Both the position numbers and the translations under genes were made by a program. A DNA stretch of 11,665 bases from JBCDCU01 sp039180865 (GTDB lineage Bacteria; Pseudomonadota; Alphaproteobacteria; Rhizobiales; JACESI01): NCBI GenBank assembly GCA_039180865.1, contig JBCDCZ010000133.1:1-11665 (forward strand), given 5' to 3'. Every line of letters starts with the position of its first letter. Positions within the stretch are counted from its first letter, which is position 1. This document shows, piece after piece, positions 5,400 to 11,665 of the stretch. Under the pieces are notes generated by a model, which saw nothing but the letters and a program-made list of their open reading frames with translations, did not search any database and was not told the DNA's origin.

Positions 5400-7565
5400 A
5401 TGACTTTCCAAATGGACCGCCAAAACCTGCGCGCCTTACTCATTGCTACCACCGCACTTTCGATCGCGCCCATTGCCTCAGCGCAAGATGCCGACGCCCC
5501 TGAAGATGAGTTGCGCGAAGAGGCGGTGACCGTTTACGGCACTTCGAACCCCCTCCCCGTATTTGACTATCCGGGGCAAGTCACCGTGGTGGATCGCGAG
5601 GCCATAGAAACCCTTGTACCGTCCGCGATTTCCGACGTTTTGCGGGATGTCCCGGGTGTAGACTTTGGATTTGGCCCGAGGCGAACCGGCGAGTTACCCA
5701 GCATTCGTGGGCTTTCCGGTCAGAACGTCTTAATTCTCCTCGATGGCGCGCGCCAGAGCTTCACCTCAGCGCATGACGGTCGGTTCTTCGTGGACCCAGA
5801 ACTTATCGGAACCGCTGAAATCGTTCGTGGTCCCGCCTCCGCGCTTTATGGGTCCGGCGCCGTCGGCGGCGTCCTTGCCTTCGAGAGTGTCGACGCCGAC
5901 GATCTCTTGAAAGAGGAAGAAGTCTGGGGCGCACGCGCGCGGGTCGGCTATCAGAGCGTCAACGAGGAGTCCTTGGCCTCGATCACAGCCTATACGCGAC
6001 AAGGCGCCTTTGACGGCATAGCGAGCTTTGGCATTCGCCAATCAGGGGACATCGAGCTCGGGTCGGGCGTCGATCTGCCTTCTGATGATGACATTCAAAC
6101 CGCGCTCATCAAAGGAAGTTATGCGATCAGTGATGCGGTCACCATCGAAGGATCCTGGCAACGGTTCACGAATACCGCAATCGAACCGAATAACGGTCAG
6201 GGCGTTAATGGAACCGGCAATGGCATCCTCGACCAGGATGTCGAAAAAGACATCACAACAGATACGTTTCGGTTGGGCCTGACCTTCAACCCTGAAGCGA
6301 ACGATTGGATCGATCTCGGCTTCAACGCTTATCAAACGACAAGTGACGTTGATGAGTTCGATGCCACAATCCCACGTACGACTGTTCGGGACATTGAAAC
6401 GACAGGATTCAATATTCGAAATGCATCGCGGTTCTCTTTTGGCGCCGCCGACATGACACTCACCGTCGGCGGGGACTGGTACAAAGATGAACAAGTCGGC
6501 ACGGATGATCAGACCACGGATGGCACACGCGGCGGTGTTCCGAATGGTGAGAGTGAGTTCACGGGTTTGTTCGCGCAGCTGGAAGCGGTTGTTGCAACCC
6601 CGGCAGGCCAATTCGTCGTCATTCCGGGCGTGCGTTATGATGAATTCGAGAGCAGCTCTGACATTGCACCAGACCAAGACAACTCCGACGAGGCGATATC
6701 GCCTAGATTTGCCGCGAGTTTCGCGCCGCAGGGCGCAGAATGGCTGCGCTTGTTCGGATCTTACTCGGAGGGGTTTCGCGCGCCCTCTATCAATGAGCTC
6801 TATCTAGACGGTGTACACTTCCTCGTGCCGCACCCGGTTCTATTCAATCCGGCAATGGGATCTTTCGAATTTGTCCCGAACAACTTTATCCCAAATCCAG
6901 ATTTGGTCCCGGAAGAAACCCAAACAGTCGAATTCGGAACGGGGGTCGACTTTCGCAAAATCTTTGTCGATTCGGACCGGTTCCAGGCCAAGATCAGCTA
7001 TTTTGAAACCGAGGCAGACGAGCTCATCAATCTTTCAGTGAATGCTGCGCCAGATCCAACCTGTTTTGCACCGCCATTCTTCCAGCCATGTACATTCGGA
7101 ACGTCGGAATCTGCCAATATCGCAGAAGCCGAACTCGAAGGATGGGAAGGCGAACTTCATTACGATTCCGATCGTTTCTTTGCACGGGCGAGTTTCTCAA
7201 CCATCGAAGGCACTGACCTGTCTGATGGATCGGACCTTGGTTCGCTCACCCCGGACCGGGTCGCCGTAAATCTTGGCGTGAAAGTTCCAGAATGGAACAG
7301 CCGGTTTGGAGCGCGTGTGCAGCACGCTTCGGACTTTGAGCAACGCGTCTCAGATGGAATGGGTGGCTTCAACGTCCAAGACGAGCGGGATGGTTATGTC
7401 GTGGTCGATCTATACGCGACTTACCGACCTGATCTCATCGAAGGCCTCCGTCTCGACGTCGGCGTCGATAACGTATTCGACGAAGACTATGAGCGCGTAT
7501 TTGCGGGCGTCTCTGAACCCGGCACGAACTTCAAGATCGCAGCCTCCTGGCAATTCGGACAATAG
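5400..7565 (+). CDS. TonB-dependent outer-membrane heme receptor (HemR/HmuR family)
   Basis: This 721-residue outer-membrane transporter would bind heme or heme proteins at the surface and import heme into the periplasm with energy from TonB. A signal peptide covers residues 1-28 (IASA then Gln29) and a TonB-box-like EAVTVYG is at 41-47. The plug domain follows (about 52-160), with GLSGQNVLILLDGARQ and IVRGPASALYGSGAVGGV, and the rest is a 22-strand barrel. Heme-receptor hallmarks are present: FRAP at 459-462 and NPDL at 499-502 (normally NPNL), with His473 and His478 between them, plus plug His125 in SAHDGRFF. These correspond to the two histidine positions needed for heme use in Yersinia HemR. 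The ATG at 5400 has ATAGGA with a seven-base spacer; Met5 is an alternative start. The chain ends WQFGQ, not in the usual terminal aromatic residue. A Fur box precedes it, and a small gene follows after nine bases. Confidence 0.93.
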   Translation: MTFQMDRQNLRALLIATTALSIAPIASAQDADAPEDELREEAVTVYGTSNPLPVFDYPGQVTVVDREAIETLVPSAISDVLRDVPGVDFGFGPRRTGELPSIRGLSGQNVLILLDGARQSFTSAHDGRFFVDPELIGTAEIVRGPASALYGSGAVGGVLAFESVDADDLLKEEEVWGARARVGYQSVNEESLASITAYTRQGAFDGIASFGIRQSGDIELGSGVDLPSDDDIQTALIKGSYAISDAVTIEGSWQRFTNTAIEPNNGQGVNGTGNGILDQDVEKDITTDTFRLGLTFNPEANDWIDLGFNAYQTTSDVDEFDATIPRTTVRDIETTGFNIRNASRFSFGAADMTLTVGGDWYKDEQVGTDDQTTDGTRGGVPNGESEFTGLFAQLEAVVATPAGQFVVIPGVRYDEFESSSDIAPDQDNSDEAISPRFAASFAPQGAEWLRLFGSYSEGFRAPSINELYLDGVHFLVPHPVLFNPAMGSFEFVPNNFIPNPDLVPEETQTVEFGTGVDFRKIFVDSDRFQAKISYFETEADELINLSVNAAPDPTCFAPPFFQPCTFGTSESANIAEAELEGWEGELHYDSDRFFARASFSTIEGTDLSDGSDLGSLTPDRVAVNLGVKVPEWNSRFGARVQHASDFEQRVSDGMGGFNVQDERDGYVVVDLYATYRPDLIEGLRLDVGVDNVFDEDYERVFAGVSEPGTNFKIAASWQFGQ

Positions 7566-7574
7566 GATATCAAA

Positions 7575-7772
7575 ATGTGTTTACCGCTCGACGATGGCTC
7601 AATGATTTGCTGGCTCAAGACACAAGTGCGTGTAATTGAAGCCTGGCGAGAAGAACTCGCTTCTCGTCCTGATATTGATATCGAAGTCGTTACGCGGCTC
7701 GAGAGACACTATGCATGGTTGACCGCTGAAGTGTCTGATCTGGAAGCTCCCAAGTCTCGACAGGCTGCATGA
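7575..7772 (+). CDS. 65-residue protein cotranscribed with the heme receptor, unknown function
   Basis: I do not recognise this protein. It starts nine bases after the receptor stop codon, with AGGA at 7564-7567 and a seven-base spacer. The only clear terminator comes just after it, so it is very probably translated from the receptor mRNA. The sequence has no signal peptide or membrane segment. It begins with two cysteines close together (Cys2 in MCLP and Cys12 in MICW). A likely helical region rich in Arg, Glu and Trp follows (about residues 13-56), with a hydrophilic tail ending SRQAA. It does not resemble HemP, the usual small protein of heme loci. A cytosolic helper or sensor of heme or iron is conceivable, but nothing in the sequence proves it. 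Confidence 0.7.
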   Translation: MCLPLDDGSMICWLKTQVRVIEAWREELASRPDIDIEVVTRLERHYAWLTAEVSDLEAPKSRQAA

Positions 7773-7797
7773 GTCTCCGCTCAGCCTGTTCACTATC

Positions 7798-7856
7798 GCT
7801 GCAACCCTCCTGTCTTGAGTTCCCTCTCTGATCGGAAGGTTGCAGCATCTTTTTTT
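7798..7856 (+). terminator. intrinsic terminator after the heme receptor operon
   Basis: GCTGCAACC at 7798-7806 pairs perfectly with GGTTGCAGC at 7838-7846. After one mismatch, TCC/GGA adds three more pairs inside the stem, leaving a 23-base loop. Seven T residues (7850-7856) follow three bases after the stem. The T-run is on the plus strand only, so the hairpin ends the receptor and small-gene transcript 25 bases after the small gene's stop and does not terminate fur. Confidence 0.8.
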
Positions 7857-7955
7857 GTTGCTCTCAGAAAACACACTCTAAAAACCGTACGCACAAACGA
7901 AGCCGGTTAAAAACCGGGAAGCTTGCTTGTTTTGAATTACCAGACTTGAAGGGAT

Positions 7956-8372
7956 TCAGTCTTCGCCATCCTTTAACGGTACGGCGTAAAGCTCTAAACG
8001 ATGGTCGACGAGCTTATACCCATGCGAGCGTGCGATCTCGACTTGAAGGCGTTCGATTTCCTCATTGTGAAACTCGATAACTTTTCCGGATCTCACGTCA
8101 ATTAAATGGTCATGGTGTTCGTCTGGAACTTCTTCGTAACGCGCCCGGCCGTCTCCGAAATCGTGGCTTTCGATGATGCCATATTCTTCAAAAAGTTTAA
8201 CGGTACGATAGACGGTTGCCAGAGAGATGCTCTTGTCGACCGCATTTGCCCGGCGGTGTAACTCTTCGGCATCAGGATGATCGTCAGAGCGGGAAAGGGT
8301 TTGAGCGATAACCTTGCGTTGCTCGGTCATGCGAAGGCCTTTTTCGGCGCAGAGTTTTTCCAAACGGTCCAT
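7956..8372 (-). CDS. fur: ferric uptake regulator, Fur
   Basis: This 138-residue protein is a Fur-family iron-dependent repressor (PF01475), probably controlling the surrounding uptake genes. The N-terminal winged helix includes LRMTEQRKVIAQTL and SLATVYRTVKLFEEYGI. The metal-site residues of Escherichia coli Fur all have counterparts one position earlier: His32, Glu80, His86, His87, Asp88, His89, Glu100, Glu107 and His124. The CxxC zinc motif of E. coli Fur is replaced by Asp92 and Ser95 in HLIDVRSGKVIEF; Cys8 is the only cysteine. Such Fur proteins are common in alphaproteobacteria. The sequence lacks the extra heme-binding motif expected of Irr, and the intact ligand set speaks for iron, although Mur or Zur activity cannot be excluded by eye. 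The ATG at 8372 has only a weak upstream GG-rich motif. The gene stands alone, between the heme receptor operon and the siderophore receptor. Confidence 0.93.
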   Translation of the reverse strand: MDRLEKLCAEKGLRMTEQRKVIAQTLSRSDDHPDAEELHRRANAVDKSISLATVYRTVKLFEEYGIIESHDFGDGRARYEEVPDEHHDHLIDVRSGKVIEFHNEEIERLQVEIARSHGYKLVDHRLELYAVPLKDGED

Positions 8373-8606
8373 GGTAGTCCATCTAGCCGTTCAACTTGCG
8401 TTTTGTCCACCCAAGTGTGCCAGCAAAACGAAGCCTCTGGCCACTCATCTCGAACGTGTTTTCATTACAAACCTCGACCCAATCATCGCGATCAGTAGTT
8501 TCAAGCGTCATAGATGAAGGTCTGTTTAGTGATCTGTGAGAATTGGTGCTAAAAATTAGCGGAAGAGCCGCACACTCGTCGGCCTAAACTTTGGCTCTTA
8601 CGTGAA
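8373..8606. other. gene-free interval upstream of fur
   Basis: No coding frame here is convincing; two short plus-strand frames are overlaps with no recognisable product. The interval must hold the fur promoter on the minus strand, but I cannot identify reliable -35 and -10 elements. A 7-base inverted repeat, AAGAGCC (8563-8569) with GGCTCTT (8593-8599), has a 23-base loop and no T-run. No good Fur box was found, so fur autoregulation is not evident. Confidence 0.4.
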
Positions 8607-8634
8607 AAGCCGCCAGAGGTATATCTGGCGGCTT
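8607..8634 (-). terminator. terminator hairpin after the siderophore receptor
   Basis: A perfect 11-base inverted repeat, AAGCCGCCAGA (8607-8617) with TCTGGCGGCTT (8624-8634), encloses a six-base loop. It lies 27 bases past the receptor stop codon. On the minus strand the stem ends in GGCTTTTC, a short T-run, as expected for an intrinsic terminator. The T-run is weak but the GC-rich stem is strong. It may also shield fur from read-through. Confidence 0.75.
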
Positions 8635-8661
8635 CGTTTGAAGATCTTTGAAACGAGAATT

Positions 8662-10773
8662 CTAGAATTTCCCGCTGATTTTGACTTTGGCGTTTAGCGG
8701 TGCACCAACGGTCGCCTGATGCGTGCTGTGTGACGTTGGAAAATAAACTTCGTCGGTCAAATTCTCGACGTTCAGTTGGATCCGCAAATCGTCAGAGAAA
8801 TCATAGTAAGCGGCAGCGTCCACTCGGGTGAAGCTAGGAAGCGTCAATGTGGAACCATCGCGAATGAGCGCTTCATCTTGGTAAGTCGCGCCGATCCCGA
8901 ACCCGAGTTTCTCATTCACCTCGAAGTTGTTCCAGATAGAGAAAGTCTGTTCGGGAAGCTCGCGCGGTTCAGCACCTGAAGAGGTTTCACCGCTAAGGTT
9001 GCTGTAACCCGCTGAGATGAACCAATAGTCTGTCAACTCGCCTTGAAGCTGCACTTCGAACCCGTCGACTTTCAAACCCCGCGCCGTTTCAAAACCATCA
9101 TCGTCTTGATTGCGCTGGGTCCGCGTCTGCTCATTTTGGAAGTACGCAGCGGTTAAGCTGAGCCGCTCAAAGAAGTCCCATTTTATGCCGATTTCAGCTT
9201 GCTCAAAGATGTCGGGATCGAGCTGCTCTGTGCTGTCGCTTAGTGACGCATATTGTCCACCAGAGCGCGGCAGGAAGGACTCGCTATAGCTGGCATAGAG
9301 CGAGATGTTTTCCTGTGGCTTCACGATGACGCCAAGGCGCGGTGAGATCTCTTCGTCGGTTCGGCTGCGCGAAATAGGATCTGTTGGATCCTCAGTATCG
9401 GTCACGTCGATCTCAAAACTATCAAAGCGGGCGCCGAGCAGAATATCGACATATTGGTTCACTTCGATCTGATCTTGGACATAGAAAGAGGTGACCTGCA
9501 CTTCGGCTTCATTCCGGTCATTAATGTCGGAGAAGGTCATCGTGACGGCATCGCCCGCCGCATTGACGCCAGCGCCATTGCGGAAGGTCAGAGGACGCGT
9601 CGCGAGGAAAGTCTCGCGGTCATTTCCGGTCGACGAGAATACCGGGTTGAACCGATCATTGTCATTGCTGGTATCGAGGAATTCGACGCCGCCGATGATC
9701 GTGTGGCCAATGCTGCCTGTTTCAAATTCACCTACCAGATTACCGGCAAGTGTGAAGCGCTGGCGCTGGGTCGTATCCACATACCCATCGAGCTGAACAA
9801 TGTTCGTCGATTGGGTGTAACCGGAGGCATAGAAGTTCTGATACAGCTTATCATAATCGCCATAAGCGACAGTGACATTACCTTTCAGATTCTCATTGAA
9901 AGTGTGCTGCAAATTGGCGCGAAGAATGTGCGCTTCAAACTCTGCTGTATTCAAATCAGCGTCGCCAAATGTAATGTCTTTCAGCGCTTCAACGGGCTCA
10001 CCATTGTCGCCGGTGGGGATGCCCCGATCGATGAAGCGCTCGTGATTGGCATACTCATAAGACAGATCGAGCGTTGTTGCCGGTGACAAAGCGATCCGCG
10101 CGGTTGGGTTTATGCCGTAATTATCGCCATCATAAAAATCGCGGTGGTTCTCAAGGCTTTCATAAAACGCATTGAGTCGGATCGCCGCTTTATCAGACAC
10201 GTCGAAGTTGGAATCGAGCGCGACATCAAATCCACCAAACGAGTCGATGCCTACCTGATAACTGTTGAACCGCTCGTCAAGTACGCCTTTTTTTGTGACG
10301 CGGTTTAGAACGCCGCCAGTGCCGCCGCGCCCAAACAGGAGCGCATTCGGGCCACGCAAAACCTCAACTTGTTCGAGATTGTAGAGCGAGCGATAATATT
10401 GAACATCATCGCGAACGCCATCGACAAAGAAGTCAGCCGTTGATCGCACACCGCGAAAGACGATCGCATCACGGTGTCCCTCACCTTGCGAATTGGTCAC
10501 GCCCGGAATGTAGTTGATCACATCTCCGATGCTGTCGAAGCCCCGTTCCAGAAGCTGATCCGCTGTTATGATAGACAGACTCTGCGGCACATCGATAATC
10601 GGCGTTGGCGCTTTGAGAGCGTTGATTTGATCGGTGTAGAGGTATTGCCCCAGTACGACGATTTCATCCTGCAAGGATACGTCATCATCTGCGTCCTGGG
10701 CCACGGAAATTGGAGTAGCGACCAGCGCACTAATTGATACAGCAACCAATAGTTTATGAGATAGATTTTTCAT
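8662..10773 (-). CDS. TonB-dependent siderophore receptor (catecholate/Fiu-like)
   Basis: This outer-membrane transporter for ferric siderophores would work with TonB. I start it at the ATG at 10773, giving 703 residues. A typical signal peptide (Met1-Ala25, ending ISVA) begins there. The longer frame needs a GTG at 10812, has no ribosome binding site, and starts next to the Fur-box-like site. The mature protein has a TonB box DEIVVLG at 36-42. A plug domain follows with VPQSLSIITADQL (62-74), FRGVRSTADFFVDGVRDD (106-123) and RGPNALLFGRGGTGGVLN (140-157), then a barrel ending ISGKF with the expected terminal Phe. The plug motifs are those of the siderophore-receptor group that includes Fiu, FhuE and FpvA, so a catecholate or mixed-type ligand is my guess. 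No siderophore biosynthesis, esterase or permease gene is adjacent. A candidate Fur box lies upstream, and a divergent TetR gene could also regulate it. Confidence 0.9.
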   Translation of the reverse strand: MKNLSHKLLVAVSISALVATPISVAQDADDDVSLQDEIVVLGQYLYTDQINALKAPTPIIDVPQSLSIITADQLLERGFDSIGDVINYIPGVTNSQGEGHRDAIVFRGVRSTADFFVDGVRDDVQYYRSLYNLEQVEVLRGPNALLFGRGGTGGVLNRVTKKGVLDERFNSYQVGIDSFGGFDVALDSNFDVSDKAAIRLNAFYESLENHRDFYDGDNYGINPTARIALSPATTLDLSYEYANHERFIDRGIPTGDNGEPVEALKDITFGDADLNTAEFEAHILRANLQHTFNENLKGNVTVAYGDYDKLYQNFYASGYTQSTNIVQLDGYVDTTQRQRFTLAGNLVGEFETGSIGHTIIGGVEFLDTSNDNDRFNPVFSSTGNDRETFLATRPLTFRNGAGVNAAGDAVTMTFSDINDRNEAEVQVTSFYVQDQIEVNQYVDILLGARFDSFEIDVTDTEDPTDPISRSRTDEEISPRLGVIVKPQENISLYASYSESFLPRSGGQYASLSDSTEQLDPDIFEQAEIGIKWDFFERLSLTAAYFQNEQTRTQRNQDDDGFETARGLKVDGFEVQLQGELTDYWFISAGYSNLSGETSSGAEPRELPEQTFSIWNNFEVNEKLGFGIGATYQDEALIRDGSTLTLPSFTRVDAAAYYDFSDDLRIQLNVENLTDEVYFPTSHSTHQATVGAPLNAKVKISGKF

Positions 10774-10816
10774 TTTGGGCTCATTTTCTGAATTGATGAG
10801 CCGCAGGTACACTTTT

Positions 10817-10835
10817 GCGAATGAGTTGCAATACC
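10817..10835 (-). promoter_or_regulatory. candidate Fur box upstream of the siderophore receptor
   Basis: GCGAATGAGTTGCAATACC on the plus strand matches the Fur consensus at 11 of 19 positions by hand count. It overlaps a near-perfect inverted repeat, TTGCGA/TTGCAA (10815-10831), and has the same register as the site at 5308-5326. It lies 44 bases upstream of the preferred start codon. AATGA recurs at 10837-10841 and 10849-10853, and GTAAA-TGAG-TTTAC (10846-10859) is a perfect palindrome. The region may therefore bind more than one Fur dimer. Confidence 0.5.
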
Positions 10836-11001
10836 AAATGACAGCGTAAATGAGTTTACACTTTCAACAGTGCCTCAAATACCACACAGATTTTCGACGC
10901 CTCGCTGAGAGAAATTTCAAACCTCGCATCCGACAAGAAACTCGCGCCAATTTGAACATTTAATTACGACATCGATTGATCGCCTTATTCCCCAAGAGTC
11001 G

Positions 11002-11019
11002 TGACAATCGATATTGACA
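11002..11019. promoter_or_regulatory. candidate operator in the siderophore receptor/tetR divergent region
   Basis: TGACAAT (11002-11008) and ATTGACA (11013-11019) form an inverted repeat with six of seven positions matching around a four-base centre. Its size and place, about 70 bases before the TetR gene, fit an operator for a self-regulating TetR protein. It overlaps a TTGACA hexamer. The evidence is symmetry only. Confidence 0.25.
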
Positions 11020-11035
11020 TGAATTTTTTATCTTT

Positions 11036-11064
11036 TTGACAACATTCAAGAGCCCGGGTATTTG
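11036..11064 (+). promoter_or_regulatory. possible sigma-70-type promoter for the TetR gene
   Basis: A consensus -35 hexamer TTGACA (11036-11041) is followed after 17 bases by TATTTG (11059-11064), which keeps only three of the six -10 positions. Spacing and position, about 27 bases before the GTG start, are right, but the -10 is poor. Confidence 0.3.
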
Positions 11065-11090
11065 TCACTTTGATAATTAACGGTGAGAAT

Positions 11091-11665
11091 GTGCCACGAG
11101 CGAAAATGAATGAAGAACGGCGAGCCCAGATAATGGCCGCCCTCGAAATGTGTATAGTCGAACAGGGACTAGCGAAAACATCGCTTAATGACGTCGCTGC
11201 GCACGCGGGGCTTGCTCGCCCCCTTGTACGCCACTTCGTTGGCAATAGAGACAGCATGATCGAGCTTTTATTTGAAAGTCTGATTGATCGGGGCGAAGCT
11301 CAGTTGGAGCAAATTGCCACAAAAGACACCCCGCCGCCTCTGAACCACATGCTCGATTTACTGTTCGGGGACCTGTTCTCGAACACGGCGTCTAACGTCG
11401 TGGTGAGCGAACTCTGGTCGCTTGCGCGCAACAGCGACTCTATTCAGGCTCGGCTCCGTACGCTGTACGAGCGCATTTTCGATCTGCTCATTGATGGCAT
11501 GAAAGCTGAGCGCTACGGCGCTTCTCGGAGTGAACGGCGCGATACGGCGTTTTGTCTGGTCTCACTCGCATATGGCCGCGCCTCGTTCGGCGAAATCAAC
11601 CTGTCTTCGAAAAAGAAGAGCGCACCGAGGCTCGCAGCAAACACATTGCTTGCCAGCATAAAATC
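11091..11665 (+). CDS. TetR/AcrR-family transcriptional regulator, 3' partial
   Basis: An open frame runs off the right edge after about 191 residues. It begins with a TetR-type DNA-binding domain: ERRAQIMAALEMCIVEQGLAKTSLNDVAAHAGLARPLVRHFVGNRDSMIELL, with the helix-turn-helix at about residues 31-50. The rest is a mostly helical ligand-binding domain that I cannot assign. I chose the GTG at 11091, giving MPRAKMNEERR, because many TetR proteins begin this way and GGTGAG lies just upstream, although only three bases away. The ATG at 11106 is an equally possible start. TetR proteins are usually 190-220 residues, so little is missing. The gene is divergent from the siderophore receptor, which makes that receptor or an unseen downstream gene its likely target. 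It is not an iron sensor by sequence. The ligand is unknown. Confidence 0.82.
   Translation, partial: MPRAKMNEERRAQIMAALEMCIVEQGLAKTSLNDVAAHAGLARPLVRHFVGNRDSMIELLFESLIDRGEAQLEQIATKDTPPPLNHMLDLLFGDLFSNTASNVVVSELWSLARNSDSIQARLRTLYERIFDLLIDGMKAERYGASRSERRDTAFCLVSLAYGRASFGEINLSSKKKSAPRLAANTLLASIK

Noticed and set aside
6042..6677. 211-residue minus-strand open frame inside the heme receptor gene
   Set aside because: It is a shadow frame of a gene with clear receptor motifs, and the product has no recognisable domain.
7903..7917. CCGGTT-AAA-AACCGG hairpin downstream of fur, considered as the fur terminator
   Set aside because: The stem is only six pairs and is followed on the minus strand by CTTCGTTTG, not a T-run. 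Too weak to call.
8440..8480. Possible Fur box before fur (TTGTAATGA-like on the minus strand)
   Set aside because: Only about 9 of 19 consensus positions match by hand and there is no symmetry; not better than chance.
9454..10086. 210-residue plus-strand open frame opposite the siderophore receptor
   Set aside because: Antisense shadow of a complete receptor gene; Ile/Val-rich repeats arise from the reverse reading of barrel-strand codons.
10774..10812. 13-residue N-terminal extension of the siderophore receptor from a GTG
   Set aside because: No ribosome binding site and immediate adjacency to the Fur-box-like site; the signal peptide begins at the ATG at 10773.
10985..11257. 90-residue minus-strand frame over the tetR promoter and start
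   Set aside because: It overlaps the TetR helix-turn-helix coding region in antisense and its product has no recognisable features.

Overview
The window looks like chromosomal DNA from a moderate-GC alphaproteobacterium. A member of the Hyphomonadaceae/Maricaulales or a Caulobacterales relative would fit. The reasons are the outer-membrane receptors, the class of Fur protein (no CxxC zinc motif) and the Fur-box style; no rRNA or other phylogenetic marker is present, so this is inference. Nearly everything recognisable concerns iron, and most of it concerns iron from heme.

Layout. 1-198: a small two-helix membrane protein, possibly running in from the left. 199-646: a gene-free stretch ending in a Fur-box-like site. 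647-3355 (+): hmuT-hmuU-hmuV, a periplasmic heme-binding protein, permease and ATPase with overlapping reading frames. 3352-5242 (-): a three-gene operon for a DUF6607-type lipoprotein, an IsdG/HmoA-type heme monooxygenase and a HutX/ChuX-type cytosolic heme carrier. Its last stop codon overlaps the hmuV stop. 5243-5399: a divergent promoter region with two Fur-box-like sites. 5400-7772 (+): a TonB-dependent heme receptor and a small unrecognised protein, closed by a strong intrinsic terminator (7798-7856). 7956-8372 (-): fur. 8662-10773 (-): a Fiu/catecholate-like TonB-dependent siderophore receptor with its own terminator and Fur-box-like site. 11091-end (+): a TetR-family regulator cut by the window edge.

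How it fits together. The receptor would bring heme across the outer membrane. HmuT would carry it through the periplasm, HmuUV would pump it across the inner membrane, HutX would bind it in the cytosol, and the IsdG-like enzyme would open the ring and release iron. Fur and four Fur-box-like sites would shut this off when iron is plentiful. The siderophore receptor has no biosynthesis genes beside it, which suggests uptake of siderophores made by others. TonB, ExbB and ExbD are not in the window.

The least understood parts are the DUF6607 lipoprotein, the 65-residue protein behind the heme receptor, and the gene-free stretch at 199-605. I saw no mobile element, CRISPR array, tRNA or rRNA. The gene set is a fairly standard heme locus with two poorly characterised passengers, not a clearly new system.
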